Assembly (NCBI GenBank): GCA_024711345.1 | Contig: JANJTA010000035.1 | Coordinates: forward strand, 392,170 to 456,169 | Origin: Rhodanobacter sp. | GTDB taxonomy: Bacteria > Pseudomonadota > Gammaproteobacteria > Xanthomonadales > Rhodanobacteraceae | Length of the DNA: 64,000 nucleotides | Reading direction: 5' to 3' | Shown: positions 17,690-24,201 of the stretch, in pieces | Position numbering within the stretch: position 1 is the first letter of the stretch | How the letters are laid out: every line of letters begins with the position of its first letter | Program-made: the position numbers and the translations under genes | Notes under the pieces: model-generated | Told to the model about the DNA's origin: nothing | Seen by the model: only the letters and a program-made list of their open reading frames with translations | Databases searched by the model: none

Positions 17690-18028
17690 CTACTTGGTGT
17701 AGCCCATGTGCAACGTGATCTTGTCGCCGGCCTTCAGGTTCGCCACCGATGCCGGCGGGAAGTGCAGGCGCAGCGACATGCCTTCCGAGTCCGCCTCGAC
17801 GATGCCGGTCTTGGTATCCACCGAGCTCACCGTGGCCGGCATCGTGTGCATGCTGGCGTTCTTGTTGTGGCGCATCATCTTGTTGTGATGCATGCCGCCC
17901 ATCTGGCCCATGCTGCTCGACGACGACGCCGGCGCCATGCCTCCGGTGTCCTGGGCGCTGACCGTGCCGAATGCCAGGCAAAGGCCGACGGCGGCCGTCG
18001 AAACAATGATTCTTGGCAGGAACGTCAT
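17690..18028 (-). CDS. Small periplasmic Met/His protein with CusF-like C-terminal fold
   Basis: A 112-residue protein with a signal peptide (MTFLPRIIVSTAAVGLCLAF, cleavage after SAQ). The next 35 residues are Met/His-rich (MGQMGGMHHNKMMRHNKN). The C-terminal half (VSSVDTKTGIVEADSEGMSL, then LKAGDKITLHMGYTK) resembles the small OB-fold of CusF-type copper chaperones, although the usual CusF Trp and Met ligands are not obvious. It is the first gene of the copper island. The ATG at 18028 has GGAG seven bases upstream; longer in-frame starts up to 18127 are unsupported. A periplasmic copper-binding or delivery role is inferred. Confidence 0.65.
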   Translation of the reverse strand: MTFLPRIIVSTAAVGLCLAFGTVSAQDTGGMAPASSSSSMGQMGGMHHNKMMRHNKNASMHTMPATVSSVDTKTGIVEADSEGMSLRLHFPPASVANLKAGDKITLHMGYTK

Positions 18029-18072
18029 GATGATTCTCCGCGCAGGGGACGTCCGGAGCCGATGTCCGGCCG

Positions 18073-18088
18073 GTTGCAACGCTGCAAC
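18073..18088. promoter_or_regulatory. 6-4-6 palindrome between the copper island and rlmJ
   Basis: GTTGCA-ACGC-TGCAAC is a perfect inverted repeat 45 bases upstream of the first copper gene and about 100 bases before rlmJ. It is a candidate operator for a copper-responsive regulator. No convincing -10 box was found next to it. Confidence 0.35.
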
Positions 18089-18189
18089 GGGTGGAGCCTG
18101 CGCCGGCGAATGTGCACGGAAAGTCACGCGGCGCCCGGGCCCGCGCCGCCGGCCATCTATACTGGACCACCCCGCCCGCCGCGACCGCC

Positions 18190-19104
18190 ATGAATTACCG
18201 CCACGCTTACCACGCCGGCAACTTCGCCGATGTCCTCAAGCACGTCGTGCTGCTGGCGCTGGTCGAGGCGTTGCAGGCCAAGCCCACCCCGTTCTGCTAC
18301 GTCGACACGCACGCCGGCAGCGGCAGCTACCCGCTGGAAGGCGTCGAGGCGCGCAAGACCGGCGAATTCCGGGACGGCATCGCGCGCCTGCATCCGGCCG
18401 AGAAGCTGCCGCCGCTGCTCCGGCGCTGGCGCGACGGCATCCTCAAGGGCGAGGGCAACGAACAAGGCCTGAAGCAGTACCCCGGCTCGCCGCTCCAGGT
18501 CGCCCGGCTGCTGCGCCCGGGCGACAGCGCCCAGCTGTGTGAACTGCACACCGAGGAAGCGGCCAAACTGCGCGAGCTGTTCCGCGGCAACCGGCAGGTG
18601 CACGTGCACCAGCGCGACGGCTACGAGGCGCTGAAGGCGCTGCTGCCGCCGAAGGAAAAGCGCGGCCTGGTGCTGATCGACCCGCCGTACGAGGCGCAGG
18701 ACGCCGAGTACAAGCTGATCGAGCAGGCGCTGAAGTCCGCCCTGTTGCGCTGGCCCACGGGGATCTACGCGGTGTGGTACCCGATCAAGCTGCGCAGCCA
18801 GGTGCAGCCGTTCCTGCGCAAGCTGCAGCACAGCGGCGTGAAACGCATCCTGCGCGCCGAGCTGCTGGTGCACCCGGACGATACGCCGCTGCGCCTCAAC
18901 GGCTCGGGCATGGTGATCCTCAACGCGCCATGGAACCTCGACGACACCCTGCGCGAACCGCTGCGCGTGCTGGCCAGCCTGCTGGCGCAGGATCGCCCGG
19001 CGGAATGGAAGCTGGAATGGCTGCTGGATGAGGCCGGCAGCCAGCTGAACACGCCCAGCCCGCTGCCCGCCTCGCGACTACCGCGACCGCCAGGGCGCCG
19101 CTAA
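18190..19104 (+). CDS. rlmJ: 23S rRNA (adenine(2030)-N6)-methyltransferase RlmJ
   Basis: A 304-residue protein that methylates A2030 of 23S rRNA with SAM. The family opening MNYRHAYHAGNFADVLKH is intact and decides the start at 18190; an earlier in-frame ATG at 18091 would lie in the intergenic region. The SAM pocket segment YVDTHAGSGSYPLE (about residues 38-51) and the catalytic DPPY (LVLIDPPYEAQDAEY, about residue 165) are present. Length is slightly above the 280 residues of the E. coli protein because of a Pro/Arg-rich tail. It is divergent from the copper island, with TATACT at 18158-18163 as a possible -10. Confidence 0.95.
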   Translation: MNYRHAYHAGNFADVLKHVVLLALVEALQAKPTPFCYVDTHAGSGSYPLEGVEARKTGEFRDGIARLHPAEKLPPLLRRWRDGILKGEGNEQGLKQYPGSPLQVARLLRPGDSAQLCELHTEEAAKLRELFRGNRQVHVHQRDGYEALKALLPPKEKRGLVLIDPPYEAQDAEYKLIEQALKSALLRWPTGIYAVWYPIKLRSQVQPFLRKLQHSGVKRILRAELLVHPDDTPLRLNGSGMVILNAPWNLDDTLREPLRVLASLLAQDRPAEWKLEWLLDEAGSQLNTPSPLPASRLPRPPGRR

Positions 19105-19142
19105 GCTCGGCGCATCCGCAGCTTCCTCCAGGAGCACCACCC

Positions 19143-19658
19143 ATGCGCACCCGCCCCGCCTCCCTGCTGATCCGCCTTGCCGTGCCGGCCGCCGCGCTGG
19201 CGCTGGCCGCCTGCGCTCCGGCGCCGATCTACAAGACCACCGGCGCCGCGGTCACCGCCGCGCCGTTCCAGGTCGCGCAAGCGCCGGAGAACTTCAGCAA
19301 CCGCGAAGTGATCTGGGGCGGTCGCATCGTGCAGGTCAAGGTGTTCGCCGACCACAGCGAGATCGAGGTGCTGGCCTACCCGCTGGACGCCTCGCAGCGG
19401 CCGAAGGCGAACGACAGCGGCAACGGCCGCTTCATCGCGCTGATGCCCGGCTACGTGGAACCGCTGGACTACCCGTCCGGCGCGCTGATGACCGTCAACG
19501 GCAAGCTCAGCGGCAGCCGCGCCGGCAAGGTCGGCGAAGCGGCCTACGTGTTCCCGCTGGTCAGCGTGGCGCAGTCGCACGTGTGGACCGCCGAGGAGAT
19601 GAACAAGGGGCGCAACAACGTGCATTTCGGCGTGGGCGTGGGGGTCGGCATCCGCTGA
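19143..19658 (+). CDS. Slp-family outer-membrane lipoprotein
   Basis: A 171-residue lipoprotein. The signal peptide ends in the lipobox LALAAC (cysteine at residue 24), after which an Asp-free sequence favours outer-membrane sorting. The body matches the Slp family: PFQVAQAPENFSNREVIWGG, RIVQVKVFADHSEIEVLAYP and the closing GRNNVHFGVGVGVGIR. Slp in E. coli is induced by carbon starvation and acid; its biochemical role is not known. An AGGAG site precedes the ATG. It lies 38 bases after rlmJ and may be cotranscribed. Confidence 0.85.
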   Translation: MRTRPASLLIRLAVPAAALALAACAPAPIYKTTGAAVTAAPFQVAQAPENFSNREVIWGGRIVQVKVFADHSEIEVLAYPLDASQRPKANDSGNGRFIALMPGYVEPLDYPSGALMTVNGKLSGSRAGKVGEAAYVFPLVSVAQSHVWTAEEMNKGRNNVHFGVGVGVGIR

Positions 19659-19683
19659 TGCCTGCGCGCCGTTCCAGCGCGCC

Positions 19684-20079
19684 TCAGCGCTGGAATTGCG
19701 CGAACGTCACGAAGTGGCCGCCCGGCTCGCGATAGCCGATCTCGGTGGCCCCGTAAAACGTTTCGTGGCGCGGCGCCACGATCTCGCAACCGTCCAGCGC
19801 CGCCGCCAGCACGTCGATGTCATCCACCTCGACGAACAGGCAGCTGCGGTCGCCACGCCACGCCATCCCCGCCGCGTGGGGATCGGCCGCCAGCGAGGCG
19901 GTGGTCTGCAGCATCAGCTCGATGCCGTTGCCGACCAGGATCACGAACGCCGGCCCACCTTCGCCCGGCACCTCCGCCGTCACCGTGTACCCCAGCCGGT
20001 CGCGCCAGAACGCGAGGCTCGGGGCCATCGTTTCGACAAACAGCACGGGCGTGGCCTTGCGGCAAACCGGTAACACCAT
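19684..20079 (-). CDS. VOC-family (glyoxalase-fold) protein
   Basis: A 131-residue single-domain VOC protein. It has the paired beta-alpha-beta-beta-beta units starting at ATPVLFVETMAPSLAFWRDR and SCLFVEVDDIDVLAAAL, and ends with TEIGYREPGGHFVTFAQF, which carries the usual metal-site Glu. Such proteins range from dioxygenases to antibiotic-binding and bleomycin-type resistance proteins; nothing here fixes the substrate. I chose the ATG at 20079, which has AGGAG seven bases upstream. It follows the AraC-type gene on the same strand by 69 bases, so the two may form an operon. Confidence 0.8.
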   Translation of the reverse strand: MVLPVCRKATPVLFVETMAPSLAFWRDRLGYTVTAEVPGEGGPAFVILVGNGIELMLQTTASLAADPHAAGMAWRGDRSCLFVEVDDIDVLAAALDGCEIVAPRHETFYGATEIGYREPGGHFVTFAQFQR

Positions 20080-20148
20080 GGTGCGACTCCTGAGGGATGG
20101 GGAAGCCAGCATGCGCGCATGCGGCCGGCGCCGTATTGAACGAACGCG

Positions 20149-20880
20149 TCAGCGCCAGCGGCCGGGCGTGACGCCGCTGAACTGGCGAAACTCGCGCACG
20201 AAATGCGCCTGGTCGCTGTAACCCGCGATGACGGCGATATCGGCGCAGCGTTGATCCCGCGGCGACAATAATTGCCGCGCCCGCTCGAACCGCAGGTAGC
20301 GCAGATGCTGTCGCGGGCTGACCCCGAGGTGGTCCATGAAACGCCGCTGCAGCGTGCGCAGGCCCATGCCCGCCTCATCCGCCAACGCCGCGGGCGACAC
20401 CGGCAGCGCCGCCTGCGCCGACAACTGCCGCAACAGCTGGGCGAAGGGGCTGGAGGGAAGACGCGGCAGGATCGCCAGCAGGCTGGCATCGGTTCGGCGG
20501 CAACGTGCGGCAAAATCGGGGGCGGCATGCCAGCCATCCAGCGGCGGTTTCCACATCGATGCCGGCAACGCGGCATACGCGATACGGTCATCGGTCAGCA
20601 ACGACAGCGGCGCACCCAAGAGCGAAAACAGGGCGCCAGGCGCAAAACGGACACCGAACAGGTCCTGCCGGCCGTCCATCCGCACCTCGATGGCACGGGT
20701 CATCGTGCCGACCCAGTACATCTGTGGCCACCCGCCGGAAAAATCGCAGATCAGGTCGGCACAGCCGTCAGGCAGAATGCGCTGCGTGGACAGCCCGTCG
20801 TCGGCCGCGCCGTCGACACCCCAATAGGCGGCAACCAGTCCTTGCAGGTACGGCGACGGCAGGGATTCCCGATAGCTCAT
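20149..20880 (-). CDS. AraC-family transcriptional regulator
   Basis: A 243-residue regulator. The C-terminal half has the two helix-turn-helix units of the AraC family: LADEAGMGLRTLQRRFMDHL (about 165-185) and IAVIAGYSDQAHFVREFRQF (about 212-231), closing with GVTPGRWR. The N-terminal half (ILPDGCADLICDF, then GVRFAPGALFSLLG) matches the small-molecule or sensor domain common in the DUF6597-type AraC proteins. The downstream VOC gene is a probable target or partner. The effector is not known. Confidence 0.85.
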   Translation of the reverse strand: MSYRESLPSPYLQGLVAAYWGVDGAADDGLSTQRILPDGCADLICDFSGGWPQMYWVGTMTRAIEVRMDGRQDLFGVRFAPGALFSLLGAPLSLLTDDRIAYAALPASMWKPPLDGWHAAPDFAARCRRTDASLLAILPRLPSSPFAQLLRQLSAQAALPVSPAALADEAGMGLRTLQRRFMDHLGVSPRQHLRYLRFERARQLLSPRDQRCADIAVIAGYSDQAHFVREFRQFSGVTPGRWR

Positions 20881-20967
20881 CCGCGCATCTTGCCATGGCG
20901 ACCGCGGCGCTCGCTGCCGTTTCGTCCGCTGTCTTACACTTCACCGCCATTGTCGAAGGAACCGCAC

Positions 20968-21870
20968 ATGTCAGGTCACGCCGCCAACCCGATCAAGGCG
21001 ATCTTCCTCGCGCTGGGTGCGAACTTCGCCATCTTCGTGGCCAAGCTGGTCGCCGCCCTCGTCACCGGCTCGGGCGCGATGATGGCCGAGGCGGTGCACT
21101 CGCTGGCCGATTGCGGCAACCAGGGGCTGCTGCTGCTCGGCATCCGCCAGGCCAAGCGACCGCCGTCGGACGAGTTCCCGCTGGGCTGGGGCCGCGCGCT
21201 GTACTTCTGGTCGTTCCTGGTGGCGATCCTGCTGTTCAGCGTGGGCGGCATGTTCTCGATCTACGAGGGCATCCACAAGCTCACCAACCCCGAGCCGCTG
21301 AAGTGGCCGTGGCTGGCCCTGGGCGTGCTGCTGTTCGGCATCGTGGTCGAGGGCATCTCGATGCGCGGCTGCCTGCAGGAAGTGAACAAGGCGCGCGGCA
21401 CGCAGGACCTGTGGACGTGGTTCCGCGAAACCCGTTCCAGCGAGCTGCTGGTGATCTTCGGCGAGGACCTGGCCGCCCTGGTCGGCCTGTGCCTGGCGGC
21501 GCTCGCGGTGGGCGCCACCATGCTCACCGGCAACCTGATGTTCGACGCCGCCGGCACCATCGCGATCGGCGCGCTGCTGATCGTGGTGGCGGTGCTGGTG
21601 GCGATCGAGGTGAAGGCGCTGCTGATCGGCCAGGGCGTGGAGCCGCGCCGCCGCGAGGAATTGCTGGCCTTCCTCAACGCGCGCGCGGAAGTCGCCGAAG
21701 TGCTGAACCTGATCACCCTGCAGATGGGTGCCGACGTGATGGTCGCGGTGAAGGCGCGCATGCAACCCACCGCCAGCCTGATCGATGCGATCAACACCGT
21801 CGAGGCGGCGATGAAGGCCGAGTTCGGCGACGTGCGCTGGAGCTTCTTCGAGCCGGACAACGCGGACTGA
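20968..21870 (+). CDS. Cation diffusion facilitator (CDF) transporter
   Basis: A 300-residue inner-membrane metal/proton antiporter. Membrane helices occupy about residues 9-205, with the CDF metal site in helix 2 (AMMAEAVHSLADCGNQ, reading HSxxD) and a second site in helix 5 (IFGEDLAALVGL, reading ExxAA). The cytoplasmic C-terminal domain follows (LLIGQGVEPRRREELLAFLN). The HSxxD/ExxxL pattern departs from the HD-HD zinc type, so the transported ion is uncertain. The ATG at 20968 has AAGGA eight bases upstream, which excludes the much longer in-frame start at 20272. It is divergent from the AraC gene. Confidence 0.88.
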   Translation: MSGHAANPIKAIFLALGANFAIFVAKLVAALVTGSGAMMAEAVHSLADCGNQGLLLLGIRQAKRPPSDEFPLGWGRALYFWSFLVAILLFSVGGMFSIYEGIHKLTNPEPLKWPWLALGVLLFGIVVEGISMRGCLQEVNKARGTQDLWTWFRETRSSELLVIFGEDLAALVGLCLAALAVGATMLTGNLMFDAAGTIAIGALLIVVAVLVAIEVKALLIGQGVEPRRREELLAFLNARAEVAEVLNLITLQMGADVMVAVKARMQPTASLIDAINTVEAAMKAEFGDVRWSFFEPDNAD

Positions 21871-21921
21871 ACCGCCGCACGCCGCCTTCCCGCAACCCCG
21901 CAAGCATTTCCGGCAACGTCC

Positions 21922-22461
21922 ATGCGCAATCCACTCCAGGAACAACTGCTCAAGGCCGGCCTGGTCAAGAAGAACCAGGTCGCGCAGGTCGTGCGCGAGC
22001 AGGCGAAGAAGCACCAGGGCAAGGCGCCGGTGGCGCCCAGTGCCGAGGAACTGGAGGCGCGGCGGCTGCAAGCGGAGAAGGCCGAGCGCGACCGGACCAT
22101 CGCCGCGCAGCGCAATGCGCAGGCGCGGGCTCATGAGGCGCGGGCGCAGGTGCAGCAGCTGGTCGAGGTGCACAAGGTGAAGCGCGAGGGCGAGATTGCC
22201 TATCGCTTCGCCGACGGCGACAAGATCAGGGACGTGCTGGTGAACGCGGCGCTGCGCGCGCAACTGGCCGACGGCACGCTGGTGATCGTGCGCCACGGCG
22301 AGGGCTACGAACTGCTGCCGCGCGTGGCCGCCGACAAGGTGTACGAACGCGATGCGACGAGGATCGTGCTGGATCACGGTCGCGCCGATCGCGCCGACGG
22401 CAACGACCCCGACGACGCTTACTACAAGCAGTTCGAAGTACCCGACGACCTGATCTGGTAG
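21922..22461 (+). CDS. DUF2058 (YaiL-type) protein
   Basis: A 179-residue soluble protein of the DUF2058 family. It has the characteristic opening MRNPLQEQLLKAGLVKKNQV, a charged coiled-coil middle (residues 40-75), and the C-terminal YRFADGDKIRDVLVNAALRA. Members are often called nucleoprotein or polynucleotide-associated enzymes, but no activity has been shown to my knowledge. The stop codon TAG (22459-22461) is supplied by the GTAG end of a REP element. It follows the CDF gene by 51 bases on the same strand. Confidence 0.85.
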   Translation: MRNPLQEQLLKAGLVKKNQVAQVVREQAKKHQGKAPVAPSAEELEARRLQAEKAERDRTIAAQRNAQARAHEARAQVQQLVEVHKVKREGEIAYRFADGDKIRDVLVNAALRAQLADGTLVIVRHGEGYELLPRVAADKVYERDATRIVLDHGRADRADGNDPDDAYYKQFEVPDDLIW

Positions 22462-22551
22462 GAGCCCGCCCGCGAGCGATGCTCTTGCGATTCCCGATTC
22501 CCGATTCGCGATTCCCGGCCCAAGAGCTATCGCCCGCGAGCGGGCTCCTAC
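22458..22551. repeat. GTAG-type REP inverted pair (REP-b)
   Basis: The left arm GTAGGAGCCCGCCCGCGAGC begins at 22458 and the right arm ends CGGGCTCCTAC at 22551. The left arm differs from the other copies (CCCGCGAGC in place of TCGCGGGC), so its own hairpin is weakened. The spacer holds tandem near-copies of GATTCCC. The TAG of the left end is the stop codon of the DUF2058 gene. Confidence 0.85.
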
Positions 22552-22562
22552 AGGAAAGCGGG

Positions 22563-22955
22563 TCAGCGCTTCGGTTCGAGCAGGTCCCAGCCGTTGCCGT
22601 ACAGATCCTCGAATACCGCCACCGTGCCGTAGGCCTCGTGCCGCGGCGACTCGCGGAAATGCACGCCCGCGGCGCGCATGCGCCGCCAGTCGCGCTGGAA
22701 GTCGTCGGTATTGAGCAGCAGGAACACGCGGCCACCGGTCTGGTTGCCGATGCGCGAGGCCTGCTCGTCGCCCTTGGCCTTGGCCAGCAGCAGGCGCGTT
22801 TCGCGAGAGCCGGGCGGCGCCAGCAGCACCCAGCGCTTGCCGCCACCCATATCGGTGTCCTCGACCAGCTCGAAGCCCAGCGCACGGGTGTACCAGGCGA
22901 TTGCCTCGTCGTAGTCGGCGACCAGCAGGGCGAGCGCGCCGAGATGCTGTTTCAT
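22563..22955 (-). CDS. VOC-family (glyoxalase-fold) protein
   Basis: A 130-residue VOC-superfamily protein. It has the first metal-site His in HLGALALLVADYDEAIAWYT, the core GFELVEDTDMGGGKRWVLLA, and the final FEDLYGNGWDLLEPKR with the metal-binding Glu region. Proteins of this type are often annotated as glyoxalase/bleomycin resistance/extradiol dioxygenase; the substrate is not known. Its start overlaps the stop of the YjbR-like gene as ATGA (22952-22955), so the pair is translationally coupled. Confidence 0.82.
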   Translation of the reverse strand: MKQHLGALALLVADYDEAIAWYTRALGFELVEDTDMGGGKRWVLLAPPGSRETRLLLAKAKGDEQASRIGNQTGGRVFLLLNTDDFQRDWRRMRAAGVHFRESPRHEAYGTVAVFEDLYGNGWDLLEPKR

Positions 22956-23353
22956 TTCCGTTTCACCTCGATGACCGGCAGCGGCCCCAGCGCCGCCTGC
23001 CGTTTTTTCGTCAGTTTCGCGCGCACCAGCGTATAGGCGTCAAGGATGAACGCCTGCAGTTCCGTCGTGGCGAAACGCTGCGGTTCGACCACCGAGATCC
23101 AGTGCGCGCGCGCCAGGTACGGCGCCGGAATGATGCCGGGCTGGTCGGTGAGTTCGAGGAAGCGCTCGTCGGCCACCTTGCACGAGAGCCGCCCGTTCTC
23201 GCTGCCACCCAGCCGCATCAGCGCGAACATCTTGCCGCCGACGCTGAACACCTTGGCGGCACCCCACTTGATATCGCAGGTCACCCCGGGCCAGTGGGCG
23301 CACAACGCCTCCAGTTGGGCGGCGCTGAGGCCGTGCTTCGCCTGGTGGGTCAT
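22952..23353 (-). CDS. MmcQ/YjbR-family DNA-binding protein
   Basis: A 133-residue protein of the MmcQ/YjbR family (CyaY-like fold). Family features are the central WPGVTCDIKWGAAKVFSVGG, MFALMRLGG, and the C-terminal helix ELQAFILDAYTLVRAKLTKK. The family is annotated as DNA-binding, with little direct functional proof. The ATG at 23353 starts the conserved part; the long in-frame extension to 23440 covers the divergent promoter region of the GNAT gene and is rejected. It is coupled by a 4-bp overlap to the VOC gene. Confidence 0.82.
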   Translation of the reverse strand: MTHQAKHGLSAAQLEALCAHWPGVTCDIKWGAAKVFSVGGKMFALMRLGGSENGRLSCKVADERFLELTDQPGIIPAPYLARAHWISVVEPQRFATTELQAFILDAYTLVRAKLTKKRQAALGPLPVIEVKRK

Positions 23354-23501
23354 GCGGTACTCCGGAGCAATCCAGCATGGCATTGTGCGGGGCGGCGCGG
23401 CGCCTGTCTTTCCGCGCCGCGCCTTCCCGTGCCGCAACATCCGTCCGCAGGCGGCGACACCGGCGCTGCGATTGCACGCCCGCGCACCATGATGTCCGTC
23501 A

Positions 23502-23530
23502 TTGCAAATTCATGTTGCATTGCACACAAT
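23502..23530 (+). promoter_or_regulatory. Promoter of the GNAT gene with overlapping inverted repeat
   Basis: TTGCAA (23502-23507) and CACAAT (23525-23530) are spaced by exactly 17 bases in an AT-rich stretch that stands out from the GC-rich surroundings. Within it TGCAA-N7-TTGCA is a perfect inverted repeat covering the -35 and spacer, a possible operator. The predicted start of transcription is near 23537. Confidence 0.5.
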
Positions 23531-23551
23531 ACGCAAAAGTACGGAATCGCC

Positions 23552-24157
23552 ATGATCCCCGCCATCGACTTCTCCGCTCCCACCCGCTACGCCTCGCTGC
23601 CGCCGCGCGCCAACGAGCGCTTCGCGCGTCCCCGCGTGCAACCCTCGCCCCGCGGCGAGCAGGTGCGCACCGAGGACGGCCGCGAACTGGTGCTGCGCGC
23701 GATCGAGCCGGGCGACGTGGCCGCGATGCAGCGTTGTTTCACCCGGCTGTCGCCGGAAGATATTCGCCGCCGCTTCCTGCACGCGATGTCCGAGCTGCCC
23801 GCACCGATGGCGCAGCGGCTGTGCCGCATCGACCCGGTGCGCGAGACCGCCTACGTGCTGATGGACGAATCCGCCAGGCCGGCCGAGATGCGCGGCGTGG
23901 GCCGGATCTTCGTCGACGAGGCCAGCGACAGCGCCGAGTTCTCGGTACTGGTGGAACAGGACTGGAGCCGCCGCGGCCTGGGTGCGCTGCTGATGCAGCA
24001 CCTGGTCGATGATTGCCGCCGCCGCGGCCTGGCCGAGCTGTGGGGCTACGTGCTGCTGGAGAATCGGCCGATGCTGCAGCTGTGCAAGGAACTGGGCTTC
24101 ACCCAGCGCGTGATGATGGACGAACCGGGTACGGCGCAGATCACGCTGAAGCTGTAA
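23552..24157 (+). CDS. GNAT-family N-acetyltransferase
   Basis: A 201-residue protein. After a 35-residue unstructured head, the GNAT fold runs from residue 40 (RTEDGRELVLRAIEPGDVAA) to the end. The acetyl-CoA pyrophosphate loop is DWSRRGLGALLMQHL (motif A, RRGLG, about residues 143-157). The domain resembles the GNAT half of fused acyl-CoA synthetase/acetyltransferases that acetylate other enzymes, which is only a family-level guess. It is divergent from the YjbR gene and has its own promoter. It ends 44 bases before mfd. Confidence 0.82.
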   Translation: MIPAIDFSAPTRYASLPPRANERFARPRVQPSPRGEQVRTEDGRELVLRAIEPGDVAAMQRCFTRLSPEDIRRRFLHAMSELPAPMAQRLCRIDPVRETAYVLMDESARPAEMRGVGRIFVDEASDSAEFSVLVEQDWSRRGLGALLMQHLVDDCRRRGLAELWGYVLLENRPMLQLCKELGFTQRVMMDEPGTAQITLKL

Positions 24158-24201
24158 AACGCGCCCGGCCTGCCCGGACCGCCGCGTTACACTTGTCGGC
24201 T

